A program made the translations under genes and the position numbers. Under the pieces are notes generated by a model, which did not search any database, was not told the DNA's origin, and saw only the letters and a list, made by a program, of their open reading frames with translations. From Climacteris rufus (taxonomy: Eukaryota; Chordata; Aves; Passeriformes; Climacteridae): a stretch of 64,000 nucleotides of DNA. Each line of letters opens with the position of its first letter. The stretch's first letter is position 1. Positions 1-12,500 of this stretch are shown here, one piece after another. The stretch lies in NCBI GenBank assembly GCA_013398175.1, contig VZRZ01003207.1, positions 264,725-328,724 on the forward strand, written 5' to 3'.

Positions 1-163
1 CTGCGGGTTAAGAGCTATTTATGCAGTATCAGAAGACTAAACCAGACTCTGGCCTGGCCATAAACTAAGCCCACGCCCTAAATGAGGTGCCAAGCCACAA
101 AAAGCATTTGCGTCAACTGGGAATACAAGGAAAAGAAGGACTTCTAATTATAGGGCCTGGAAG

Positions 164-297
164 CGGAAGCCAGGAGTGATGAGGAGCCGAGGCGCTGCTC
201 TGTGTTTATCTGGGAGCTTCCTCCCCTCGCTCTGGACACGGAGCTCCCGCAGCCCCGGGCGCTCGGGCTCAGGGCTCCGCTGGCAGCTCCAGCTTCG
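164..297. promoter_or_regulatory. CpG-rich patch, possible regulatory element
   Basis: Eleven CpG dinucleotides in 134 bp, in a GC-rich block (gcagccccgggcgctcgggc is typical), surrounded by CpG-poor AT-rich intron. It ends about 65 bp before the solo LTR. It is too short for a standard CpG island. It could be an intronic enhancer, a cryptic promoter or part of an unrecognised repeat. Confidence 0.3.
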
Positions 298-363
298 GCA
301 GGGCAGCCCCAGGGGCAAATCAGAGAGCTGAGCATCAACCTCATCCTATTTATAACACCTCCC

Positions 364-769
364 TGATGCCCTAGCTTTTAACCCTTCTATTTTTCGAATT
401 CTCTATTGCCTAATGTGTAACTCTGAGATGCTCCATGGCCTGTTGGCTGCTGCTCTCTCATGCTCAGATGGACAGAGCAGGGCCTCTCTGGGCTTGCTCT
501 TCAAGGACACTCAGACTGCCCAGGCCCAGCTTCTAAAGGAGGTGGGGAGCAAATTCTGGGAAATTGCAAAGTTTTAATTGGTGAATCTATGCTGATATGC
601 AAATGGACCAAACCTATAAAGGTGTGGAAAAGTCGTGACTCGCTGTCCATTTTGGGTGATGCCCCTGGGGGGCCCTAAATGTACCTTTGAAGGCCTTTTG
701 AATAAACACACACCTTTATTCCCTCACTCCTGACTAGTCTCTGTTTCTAGGTCAGCCTTTTAGGCATCA
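364..769 (+). mobile_element. Solo LTR of an endogenous retrovirus, 406 bp
   Basis: The ends are TGATGCC at 364-370 and GGCATCA at 763-769, a perfect 7-bp terminal inverted repeat of TG...CA type. They are flanked by the 4-bp direct repeat TCCC at 360-363 and 770-773, which fits a target-site duplication. Inside are a TATAAA box (615-620), an inverted CCAAT (ATTGG, 577-581), a perfect octamer ATGCAAAT (597-604) and an AATAAA polyadenylation signal (701-706), spaced as in a U3-R-U5 layout. No internal retroviral sequence is adjacent, so it is a solo LTR left by recombination. It lies antisense to BCAS3. Family is unknown; a 4-bp duplication would favour a gamma-type (ERV1) element. Confidence 0.82.
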
Positions 770-3598
770 TCCCTAATTGCATAGCTGTTGATTGCACATA
801 TACAAATGAGGTCTGCACGGCTCGGAGCTCCACGAGGAGCTCCCCTTCAATTTTCACAGGGACAGGAGGGTTTTCCACCTCCCCATGTCACTCTGACAGA
901 ACTCACTGAAGGATTCAGCTGTGTTGGATCTCTTTTAAAAACACTGAGGGCACATCTGCATGGAGGGATTGTGGATCCATGCACAGGCTTAGGAATGCAA
1001 CTCCTCCATTTCCACGCACAGCCACGGAGAGACCAGTCCAGCCTCTGCACCAAGTCACTGCTTGGACAGAAAGTGGTTAAAATATGAACTTCTCAAACTT
1101 TAGTTTTTAAATCCAAACTGATGCCAGGCAATGTTGGTGTTGTGCTTTGGAAGGTGCCAAACTGCAGGCCCAGATCCTGACCTGGAGCCGCTCCTGGTTC
1201 AATCCACACGGATTCCTCCCGGCATTCCCACCTTGCACAGGCTCACTGAACACAGCATTCCTGTCCCACTGCAGCTCCCTGGCCAAAGCAGTCTTGTTAG
1301 GATATCTTGTTAGGATGTGACCAAGTTTATATGGCCCATGGTTTTATGAACATCTGACCCGACCTAGGAACAGTAGCTTTATTTATACTCACTGAACTCC
1401 TCTCCCAGGCTGATGCAAGTCAAAAGACAGCCAAACATCAGAGCTGCTCAGCCCCTGGATACTCCACATGTGCTACAGCTACAAAATTAGGCCCCAAAAA
1501 AACTTTACTAAATTCTGATTTTAGCAAAATTCACCGCAAAATAAACGCGAGTACATAAAGATTTAACATAAATATTTTAAAAAATCCCACGAAGTCAAAA
1601 GAAAGAGAAGAAAAATAAAACATTATTTTGTGAATAAATAACTCCCTATGACTCCTATAACTCCTAAAATAATCCACTGCTACAGCTCTTCCTTCACAAC
1701 CATCCCTTAACACAGTGCTTGATCAAGCCATCAGCCAGCCAGGATTCCTCCCCTCCCTGGTGACACGAGGTACAGGGACACAACAAATTTTAATACAGTT
1801 CTCTTCCAAAGCAATAATTCAAGTTGAAACCCAGAAGAAAATAAACAGAAAAACGAAAGAATTATTCTGTCATTAAATAATTACAGCTTGTTTACTGTCA
1901 ATGAGGGTTTTTCTGCACAATTACTCTGATCAATGGGAAAAACTTGTGCAGAGATGTTCCAATTTCACCCTCTCTAACTATTAACTCAAGGACACCATCA
2001 TGTTTCAATATAGAACATTAAAATAATCAGAGCAATTTCAGGTCTGTTAAAGGTGCAGTCAGGCATCCCAAGGGGGACACAGTTTAATCTGTTTTACTGC
2101 TGGCCCAACATTAATTTTCTCGTTATTAATGGGTGGAAAATCTCTTTTGTAGCCAAGGAAGTGTAATTATTTTAAATTTTCAATGTCTTGCACTTCACAG
2201 CTCTCAGCTGCCAAGCTGGCAGAAGTAACACTTCTGGAAAGCAGCTCATTTACCACATTTAAAAGACAAAAAACCAGGTATTTATAAACCAGCACCATTT
2301 TTTCTGCTGTTTACTAATTGAGAATCTTACTTTAAAACTTTCCTCTTTCACATTAATATTGGAATATACCTGTCCCATACCATAGACTTAAAGAGTCCTA
2401 CTCCCAAATTGAGTGTGGGTTTAGCTACAGCTACAGATACTTTAATTATTACATTTTCTGAAGGGCTTGTACTGAAAAATATTGTGTCTAAAAGGTAAGA
2501 AGCCAGGATCCAGTGCCGCAGCTGGAAAACCCCTCCATGCTGTATTTAAGTGTAGAGAAAAGCTTTTCTTGGGAAAAGCTGTCCCAGGAGAAGACCACCA
2601 CGAAGCTTTTGTAACAAAATGTCCTTTTCAGAGGCTCTGAGGCTACAGATTTGCCTTCACAAATTGGCAATTGAAGCACAAGCACTAAAAAATCAAAGAG
2701 GGGATAATTCTCATCTTTCCTGGCTGCCCACAGCCACCTCCTGGGTTTGTTGTACATATGGTTCTTGGCAGGGCAGCCTGACGGGGAAACGAGGCACAAA
2801 CCTTCCAAAAACAGTCATGAATGACTGAAACAACCTTCAAAGAGATGTGAAAACTTCTCCACTTAACCCCCCTCGCAAACCAACCAGGAGGGACAGAGAT
2901 GTTGGTGTGGATGCTCCTGGAAGCCCCTCTGGAGCGCAGGAGGCCACGGCCAGGTCAGGCTCTGCACAGGACACCACAGGAGTTGGGTGCCCAGCACAAT
3001 TCCCTGCTCTGGTGGCCTCAAAAGCTCAGCCCAACTCCCAAAATTACTCATTCAGTTTGTCTGCATAACTTGAGGCTTCCAGAGAAGAGCAGCACTGCAG
3101 CTCACAAGATGGACAGAGCAGTGACAGAAGCCCTGGCATCCCCCAACACCAACCTCAATGCTTGAATACCCAGACTCCTGAGTTAGTGAACATATCTATA
3201 ATTTAGGGCTAATTTCTCTACACTTTATTTTAACTATAAATTGTGAAAATGACAGCTGTAGATGTTTTCATGTGCCACTTATTCCCACATTGCATCCTTG
3301 AGGCCTCGTGCCCAAGGAGCATCCCAAAATATCAGCGTGAGGCTCTCCAAGCACCTTGTGTGGAGAAGGTAAAAGCAGCAGAGAAATCCCTCAGTCCTGG
3401 CAAAGTCTGATTTGTAGAGTTTATCTTCAGCAGAGGAGAGCCTGGTCTGCCTCTCAGGATAAGCCAGAAGTTGCTCCTTCCTATCCCAACCCAAGGGCAC
3501 AGGAGAATCCATGGAATCAAAGGAAGCAGAGCTGTGGGATCAGTGGAGGGCTGGCATCCCTCAGAATGCTGCTGTGGAATGGTGCCAGCTCCCAGAAC

Positions 3599-3694
3599 AA
3601 AAATTAACTGTCCCAAAAATTATCTGTCCCAAAAATTAACTATCCCAAAAATTAACTATCCCAAAAATTAACTGTCCCAAAAATTAACTGTCTC
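3599..3694. repeat. Tandem array, 6 x 16 bp, AT-rich
   Basis: Six head-to-tail copies of aaaaattaactgtccc, starting at 3599, 3615, 3631, 3647, 3663 and 3679. Variation is slight: one copy has tatctg, two have actatccc and the last ends gtctc. Confidence 0.95.
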
Positions 3695-4002
3695 CAGTTT
3701 CTGTAAGGGCTGAGAAGGATCTCTGCAACCTGGCAGGGACACAGGGAACTGCCTGGAAAATGCTCCCCAAGTTCAGCTGGAGCAGGGGTTCAGTGCAGAC
3801 CCCGAGGTTGTTCACAACCCCAAACAAAAAGCTTACCAAAAATCAAGATTAATGTGTGCAATGATCAGTACTTTGATGTACAGAAAACTGTTTTTAATGG
3901 GAATAACTACAGCTGATTAGAAAATAATTTCCTAGACATGGAAAGAAAAGAAGCAAGCTGAATGGGGTCACACATCTCGTAGCTGAAAATTTAGTGTTGG
4001 GG

Positions 4003-4036
4003 ACATCTAAAATTTGGTGACATCTAAAATTTGGTG
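4003..4036. repeat. Perfect 17-bp direct duplication
   Basis: Two adjacent identical copies of acatctaaaatttggtg at 4003-4019 and 4020-4036. Probably a recent slippage event. Confidence 0.9.
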
Positions 4037-5963
4037 ACAAAAATCTCATTAACCAGAAAGCATTTTCTGTCTGGTTAATCAAAAAATACATTATTTCCAT
4101 CTAAAAACTTGACAGTATCAATATCCTCACTGTTTTTACTGGAAATAAAAGATGGAAAGTAAAAACTGTGATTTATTCCTTATGCCTCGATACACAATTC
4201 AACTCCCTTTTCTCTCTCAGTGTCTCCAGGAACAGGGTAAAACACTTTCATTTGTCGTGTCAAACCCAGTCCAATCAGTAACTCAAACTAACCTAAAAAG
4301 AATATTCATCCTGGTGCTTCATATTTCTATAAATCCTAAAAAATCCCAATTTTATGACCCTAAACCACTCCAAACAAACAGAATGCATGTGTCAGCTACA
4401 ACGCTGACTCCCAGCACTCAGAAATAAGTTCCATTTTCCAGTCTGAAAAATTCTGTTCCACACAAGCCACGTTTTGTAGACAAAAGATATTAATGTGGGC
4501 AATAGATTTTGGCCTCAAAAAAAAAAAAATAAATGTAGAGGCAGAAAAAAAACCTGAGGGGTTTGGTTCTTTCCAGGCCTGTAGATAACATTTCTAAAGA
4601 GAGATGAGCAGCTGGTCTAGACTGAAACAGCCATTTCCTGTCCCATTTCCAGCCTTCAGATGAGGAGGGAGATGGAAATTATCTAAGTTCTACCCCTGTG
4701 TCATCTGTGTTAAACCTTGATCTCTGTAACTTTCAAATTCCAAATAATTTACTTTGCTTCTTTATCAGCTTCTTCCAAATGCCAGTAAGAAATACCTAGA
4801 TATTAAAAATACAAACGTTCCACATTTAAATAACGAGTTAAAATTTAAAAAAAAATCAGTAGTTTCAGCTTCAGTGTTTATAAAATGTAATTAAGCTTGG
4901 CATGGATATTAAATTTTCTGTTTTCCTGGAGGGTGGAGAGGAAACTTACAGTTTATCATGAAATTTGGGTAATAGAACTGGTAAATAAGGTAGAAATCTT
5001 TCTGTCTGGAACTGATTTCTGAACCACTGATCTGATTTCCTTCCTTACAGACTCTGTTTTTATTGTATTATCTATGGCTGTAGAGAACTTGCCCAAGTGT
5101 AGACAACAATGTATTTAGCAACTCATATTCAGCTTTAGCACAAATAAAATATCTAGAATTTGCTTTTAAATGTGGTGAAGTAAAGACAATTGACTGAAAG
5201 AAAGCTGCAGCCCAACAGACTCTAACATTACTCTCTAAAGCACATGCAACAATTCCTGTAGTATGGATAGATGTGGATAATTGACACACAAGTTGGTTTT
5301 AATTATCACAGTTCATAAAGGCCTTTATACCTCAAATGAAGAGAGGATTCTGCTTGTTTTTATCATGGTAAAAATCCAGAAAAGGATCCTCCTGAAACTC
5401 AGATCCTTCAGGCACGTCCAGCTTGCTGAAAGAACTAAAAAGCAGATTTTGGGCTGCTCCTCAGTGCGTGGGTCACAGAGGTTCCCCCTGGAGAAGCCCC
5501 AGCAGGGTGACTCTGTCCCCATCACACAGGGCCCCCACCCAGCTGCACCCTGCCAGCAGCAGCACTGCTGCCACCCAAATATTTGTTTTACTTCTGACCT
5601 CAGAGTCGCAGCTCATAAACAGGAGAAGCTGGAAAACAAGCCGGGTGCAGCTGTTGGACTGGACACTTCACAACTTTTTGGGTTTGACTGCAGCCCTTAG
5701 CCCCACAGCCAGGAGGAGGCAGGGCTTGCTCTGGAGCTCATCCTGCAGTGTTACTGCCCCTGGAAATCTGGACTGTCCCTCTGAGCCATGGGCCCAGACC
5801 ATTGCTATTACTTCACTCCCTTGTGTTATTTATTCTCATCTTTAAAAGTTTGCATGAAAGGCTCAAAGTCTTCCCCAAAGTCAGAAGCAAGGGGTGGTTG
5901 TGGGGCTGAACTCTGCCCACAGCAGCTGCTCCCCCAGATCACCCCCTGGGTGTTCAACAGGAG

Positions 5964-6203
5964 CCACAGAATCCCAGAATCTCTTTGGGAAAGCCCTCCC
6001 AGACCATCAAATCCAAGCTGTGCCCATCCCCACCCTGTCCCCAGCCCAGAGCCCTGAGTGCCACATCCAGGCCTTCCCTGGACACCTCCAGGGATGGGCA
6101 CTCCAAGCCTCCCTGGGCAGCTCCTTCCCATGCCTGACCACCCTTTCCATGGGGAAATTCCTCCTGATGTCCAACCTGAGCCTCCCCTGGTGCTCCTTGA
6201 GTC
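5964..6203 (-). mobile_element. CR1 LINE 3' fragment
   Basis: On the minus strand this reads as the 3' end of a CR1 element. On the plus strand the hallmarks are the start cacagaatcccagaat, the central cacctccagggatgggcact, the ccctgggcagctccttccca segment and the later cccatgggga/aattcctcctgatgtcca motif. It is 5' truncated, as most CR1 copies are, and has no coding capacity. It has the same orientation as BCAS3. Confidence 0.88.
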
Positions 6204-9200
6204 CAAATATCACTTCGTGGGAAGAGGGTGTGGTAAAAAAGAAATAAATACCACAGGTCTGTGCTACTTATTAAGCAAATATATGGCAAAATCTGATCCC
6301 TGTTTCCTGTCAATCCACAGCATCCCTTGCATGGCACTTGGCAATGCTAAATTATCATTGTTATTACAGTATTTAATTGGATGGATGTCTAAAAAAGATC
6401 AAAACACAAATGCTCCAGAAGAGGGACCTTCTCTTCCTGTAAGTCACAAAAGCCACCACTGCCATAAATGACATTATATAAATAATCTTGATTTTGACTT
6501 ATAATTAAACATAGAGAAAAACAATGACAGTAAGGAAGAAAATGAGGAAAATTGATTAAGCACTTCCCAGAGTGGAACAGGGATGTTACTCAGGAGAACC
6601 ACTGTCCCCACTGTGGCACCACCACGGGCACAGGGAGGGATTAAAGGGGCTTCACATCATCACTCCTGTTTTTACCACTAAACTAAGGATCCTGTTAGAA
6701 TTCCATGTCTGCTTCCCAAAGACTCAATCAGGAGCAAATGGCAAAGGAGGAGGAGTTCTTGTTCACTTTTTTTACTTACTCCATGTCTTGCATATTAAAA
6801 TGAAAAATGTCAAGCAGAGAAACCATAACAAGGTACACAGGACCCAGCCTTTAGAAATTCCACAGGACTGAGGGGTTTTGGGAATGATTTTTCAGCTGCA
6901 GTAGAAACTTTTCCCTCCCCTCCACCCCTCCTCCAAAACCCAGCAACTCCCTCCCCACAGTGAACCATCAACTCCTCATGAAAACTAAAATTTGATGTAC
7001 ACAGGAAAAAACACAGAGCAAACCTGAGCTACCAGGGACTGCAGGTTTGCTGCTTTATGGCTCTTTTGCTTTTGCCTTTTAATGATAAACATGATTTGCT
7101 GAATGTCTCAGCCTGACACTTTTACAGTCTCCCTAAAATCAGAAGCAAAGCTATTATTAACAGGAGGGTCTGGAAGAGATACATGCAGGGCAACAATAAA
7201 AAAAAACTTCTGGTGCCCCCTAAGTACATTCAGAAATGATATTTCAAGTTTGTTGTTTTATTATTCAACCAGATTTTCAGAGCAGCCATAGATCTAATAC
7301 CAAAAAAAGCTGACTGCATGAAAAGTTTAGGTCAAAAAAGAGGCATTTGGGGGGGAAAAAAAAAATCTGACTGCCGTTTACTGACTTTAGGGAGTCTCTT
7401 TCTTGCCACTGGATTGCTTTCTGGGAATCCAGCAGTGCAGCAAGATATTCCAGAGCTCACAAGGAAACCCACTCGTTCTTCACTCTTATTTTATCGCAAT
7501 TAATTTGTCCCCAGCAAGCTCCTTTCATCAGGAAAACAAACAGCAGAAACCAAAAAAACAAATGCATCTTACTGGCAACTGACACCTTTAAAATGCAGCT
7601 TAAAGTGGCTGTGGCACTGCTTTACTGCACAGAAATCTTGTGTATCCATCTCCCATACCCACTGACCTCCAGTGCTTCCCAGTGCCACTGCTGGCTTTAT
7701 TTTGGAATTTTTTAAACACTCTTCTATCAGTTTTCCCAGATCTGAGCACCTGGGCAGTTCCTGGGCTGAGGCATGATGAAATTAAGGTGTTTATTAGCCC
7801 CAGAGAAGAAAATGTTCAGTGAAACAGAGCAGTGCTCCCTGTTTGCCTTCCCAGCACAGGTTTGCTGTGTTCTGCTGCAGCCACACAGCCACTGCTTGGA
7901 ATGAGGAGCAAAAGTGGAGTTTCACTGCAGCCAGCCAAGGACAGTATCAAAAGCACCTCTTGTTTTGTTCCCTGTAATGAGCTCGGTTTGATTGCCAATA
8001 GAGCACTGCAGAATGGACTGGGATGATGTTACAGCCCTGGCTTCAAACACAATCCTGCCTTGATGTTAAATAAAGAACACAGAACCCTGGGCTAAGTGCT
8101 GCTCTCACTGGAGGCAGCTGAAGGAAGAGTTTTCTTCTGGTTTGTCCCCATCCTCCTGCAAATATCCCACAGCACCCAGCATTTGCAAGCAGCCAAAAAT
8201 AACACCACTCAGAGAAGTGTTTTGCCATTAAACACCATCAGATCTCAGTATCACTCTGCTCTGTCACACACAAATTATTCTCATTTCAGTACCTGAGCAA
8301 ACCAAAGAACTTGAGCATAATACAAGTACCCAGTAATTTGCAGAAATATCCTTCCATTTAAAAAGTAACAAGTTAATTTGGTTTTGCATAAACATTCTGT
8401 TGCATTTTAAATTTACATAATCCTAAAAACTGTCTTAAGGAGGCAATTAATATAAAGCATTCTAATTTAAGCAGCTGTATTTATTTCACTTAATTAGCAT
8501 TGCTCAGCTCTAGGTATTCTCCTTCTTCCAGAGCACAAAGCAAAGTGACTGTTCTGTTCTGATGAGTCTCAGTCCAAAGCATGGAGCTCCACAAAAAATC
8601 CTCTTACAAGAAAATGCAGGCAGATGAGAATACAGCTTTTTCTGTCACAAACTGCCAGTGAACTGCACAGCACTGTTAAAGAGTTCTGACACAACAGATG
8701 GGGTGTCAGAATGACACCAACTGGTCAGGAAAAGTGAAAACATAAATGACAGACATTTACTTTTATTCTCTGAAATGTGACTTCACCCTCATGATCTTCA
8801 TGGCATTTGCTACATTTTAGAAATTGTTAATTTAGGCAAGTGGAAGCTGCTGATTCACTGACCATTTCCCTGAGTGCTGCTGCAACCAGCCAAGACATTA
8901 TTTGACTATAGATAATGAACATGTTAATTGTCAGATTAATAAGATCCATTCATACACAAGGTTTGTAGTTCTCCCTGCTGCCCACAGTGATTGTTCATTT
9001 ATAAAGAGGAAGGAGAGAAACAGGTACTTTTGAGGAGTTTTTTGAAAGTATTTTCAGATTGTAGTTGATTTCACTCAGGAGAGAGGGTAAGATCACAAAC
9101 TCTTCATCACCAAACAAATAATGGCAGTGTAAGTTACTTTAAAAACCAGTGAAACGATTTTATTTCCTTTTTTATGGAGGACTACAATTTAATCCATGTG

Positions 9201-9478
9201 CTGATCCTCTGGATACTTGCATAGCACAACATGTGTGTACCTGGCTGGCAGTTCCCAACAGAGAGGAATTCCTCAGCAGGGGAAGAGGGACTGAATCCAA
9301 ACTTGCTAAAGATTAAAATTTCCAGAAAAGACAAATCCCCCAGTGCAGGACCCATCCACACTCCTGGGGTCACTCGTGGACACTTGAGTGGTACCAGCAC
9401 TTCCTCCAAAGCCATGGGACACAATCCCAGGGTATTTCCTGCCCTGCTCACACCTCCTGAACCAGGAAAATCTCTTAC

Positions 9479-9572
9479 CACTGGGGTTGAAGGCCATGCA
9501 GCAAATGGGCTTCTCATGGGCAGGGAAATGGGCCACGATGCCGTCGCTGTCCGAGTCCTCACTCACCAGCAC
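9479..9572 (-). CDS. BCAS3: BCAS3 exon H (about residues 332-363)
   Basis: A 94-bp exon of 31 codons plus one base, acceptor ctgctgctccccag and donor gtaaga. It encodes VLVSEDSDSDGIVAHFPAHE then KPICCMAFNPS, which matches recalled human BCAS3 apart from Ile for Val and Pro for Thr near the end. The acidic SEDSDSDG motif followed by a WD40-like strand (CCMAFNPSG) is diagnostic. Codons are GC-rich (25 of 31). The next exon, expected to begin MLLVTTD, was not found in 1-9478. Confidence 0.97.
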
Positions 9573-12500
9573 CTGGGGAGCAGCAGCAGAGCCAAGGATT
9601 AGCAAGGAAAACCACTCCAGAGAGAAAATCCCAACTTGCTGCCACAGGAATGGGTCTGTAAGATGGGCACAGTGGAATTCACCATGAATTGTGAACTCAG
9701 CTTGTCAACTGAACACCAACAAGGCTTGGGAATCCTTTCAGAGAAAGAGATGTGAGACCTGCTCCACTAACCTGACAGTAACCAGAAAGGATTATGCACT
9801 TTATGCCTGGATTTCCTATTTATTTATCCTACTCAAATAAAACAAACTAGAAAATGATTCCTGTTTGCTCCATGAATTATTGCTGACAGCACAGAAGCTC
9901 ATCACAGCAGGACTCTATGCCATGCAGGAAGCTACACTTGAGGTTTCCAATAACAAAATAACAAAATCACACACTAGAAAGGAAAGGGAATATTTAACCC
10001 TTTTAAAAATCAGTATTTTGATTCCAAGTACACATGGCAAATAAGTGGAAGAACAGAACATAACCCCAGGGAAAGGGGGTTTGCTTTCCATGAGTCACAC
10101 AGGTGGGAATCCCACAGCCTCCATCCCTCTGTCAGTGGTGCTGGACTGCAGGGATGTGGATTTGCAAAGGATGCAAGGAATGCCCAGGGCTGGGAGTACA
10201 CATGGAAGCAGCTGCACTGTGGAATACACAATTAACACCAATTTCCTCTGTCTTGAAACTGCCTCACTGGACATGAAATAATAGCATTACAAAGGTTGCT
10301 ATCAAAACACCTTAAAAAATCATGCTCTCATAAAGTGCCTTCTTGGGAACAAAAAAGGAATTAAAATACAGGACAGTTTTCACAGCAGAAGGAAATTCAG
10401 TGGAAAAGGAAATACCTGGACTGAGATCTGTGTTGCACAACAACTTCTGGAGAAAGGGACAAAGGATGAGCTTTGGGGGTTTTAAACAAAAGCCAATTTG
10501 AAGCTGATAAAACTTCTGGACCAGTCAAGCTAAAGCTGAGTATGAGGATGAACAAAGGACAAAGTGTCAATGTTTAATTACATGCAAAGCAAAGATATTG
10601 TTTATAAAAAAGAACCAAAAGATGTGTGGACAAAACACATGCAAGAGCTGTAGGAGTGTTTTATTCCTTGATTACATCATCTCAAAAGCTACATTAAGTA
10701 AAAGAAAGATCTGTCAGAAAAGGACTTTGAAAAGAGGTTTTGTGGTGAGCAAAACCCATCTTCTTACTAAGATAGCACAAAACTGCCTGTCTCAAGCTCT
10801 GAATAATTTGTCTGCCGCTTCCAAAATCATCTGAAAGGTTTTTAATACTTCCTATTCCAAACAGATATCAAAATAACGCGAAGATATTTTTACGCTTCAA
10901 AAAGAGGAATCCTCTTGCAGAGTCTGCAGCAGTCACGTAACGGGGCTGGAGAGGCCTGGGCCTGCCTGGCTGTCGGAGCTGCCAGGGTTTGGCACTGTCA
11001 CATCAGCACAATGAGGGGTTTGCTTTCCCTGTCAGCATTTCCTGCTCCTTCCAGAACCACCAAACCAAAGGCTCTGGAGATTTCCGAAGGGCTTTGCAAA
11101 GAATCCCAGCTCTCCCCCAGCCCAGAGGAACTGCACTCAGTAACTTCCACCCATCATCTCTCAGCTCCCACTTGCAGGCAACTTTTCTTAGCCTCAACAT
11201 TTTGCTCTAATTAAAGAGAAATGATAATGATAAAATAACACCATAAAGCTTTACGAAGGATTTTTTTTTTTGCAAGACTAGGCTGTTAAATAAAAATATT
11301 TAATCTAGAAATGTGTAGGTATCACAGTACCGAAATCATTGATAAAAACAGTTATAGAAGATATTTCCAGTGCATCATCTTCTACAGGCTGTAAACTGGA
11401 TTAATTCAACATGGCTTTATTTAAGAAAAAATAAAAATGATAAATGCACTGCTGTTATCACCCCTGCAACATAAACCCCTGTCCAACAGTCAGGGAGCAC
11501 TGCATGGCAACATGATCTTTAAATATTTTTTTTCTGGAAATATGATACAAAGCAAAAATGTCACAACATTCCAAATTGCAAAACACCTCAGACGTACAAA
11601 TTTGAGAAATCAAAAAGGCCAACTCTCTATTTGTATGTGATGTTAACTGACTCCATGCTTTCTTTTTTTTTTTGTCATTCCTGCTTGAAGTTCTCTGTTT
11701 GAAAAAATCACTCCGAAAGGAATTTTTAAATATCTCCACCTTTCACTGTAAAAGCTGATTTTCTGATGCAGCAGACCAACCTTCATGCAGAGCTTGCAGA
11801 CTCAAACTCAAATATGTTCATCTCTGCACTGACCGAGTAAAGTAAAAAAGAAAAAAAGCCCCAAAAAACCCAACCACAAAAGCAGCATCATTACTCAAAA
11901 ATGTGGGAATCTTGGACAGTGGAGAATGTGGCACTCAGGGCTGTGATGGTGCCACTCCACCTCCTTTCTCAGCACCTCATCTGTGTCACTCCCTGTGTCA
12001 GAATGGACACAACTGCCTTTGGAAACACACATGGAAATGACACTTTCTTGTGTATGGAAAGATGAAAAAATATTCTTTATCTTTTTAAAATCAGCATGAG
12101 AAAATAAATCTTTTACAAACAGAGGAAAGCGCTTTTTTTAGGTCACCAATTTTTATTGAAATCTGCAGGATTTGTCAAGTCCTCCCCCTGCTCTTCTGCA
12201 CTGCACAGTTGGGGATGGCAAACATCACTTTTTATAATTCCAACACTACAAAGGAAGGATTAAAAAAAAATCCAAGGAATTGGATTTAACTACATCACCA
12301 GCCAAAGAAGAGCCTCTTTGGGAATGTCCCTCCCAAAGAAGCCACCAAACCAAAGCCTGGTCCCTGTCCCAGTTCAGAGCCTGTGCAGCTTTAAATCCCA
12401 GAGTGATTTTCCCTTTTTTATAGAAGGTAAGAAAGTCAAAATTATGCTGATCTAACACATGATGCTTTAGGAATATCCAACCCACCCCCCATCATACCAG

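Larger units (their letters stand above)
1..9478 (-). other. BCAS3: BCAS3 intron after exon H (partial)
   Basis: Non-coding sequence from the exon H donor to the left edge. It contains a CpG-rich patch (164-297), a solo LTR (364-769), a 16-bp tandem array (3599-3694), a 17-bp duplication (4003-4036) and a CR1 tail (5964-6203). The rest is AT-rich unique sequence. No further BCAS3 exon or other gene could be recognised on either strand. Confidence 0.85.

Noticed and set aside
5281..6471. Several overlapping frames of 117-140 codons on both strands
   Set aside because: The right part is CR1 sequence and the rest is stop-poor GC-rich intron. No frame is favoured and no product is recognised.
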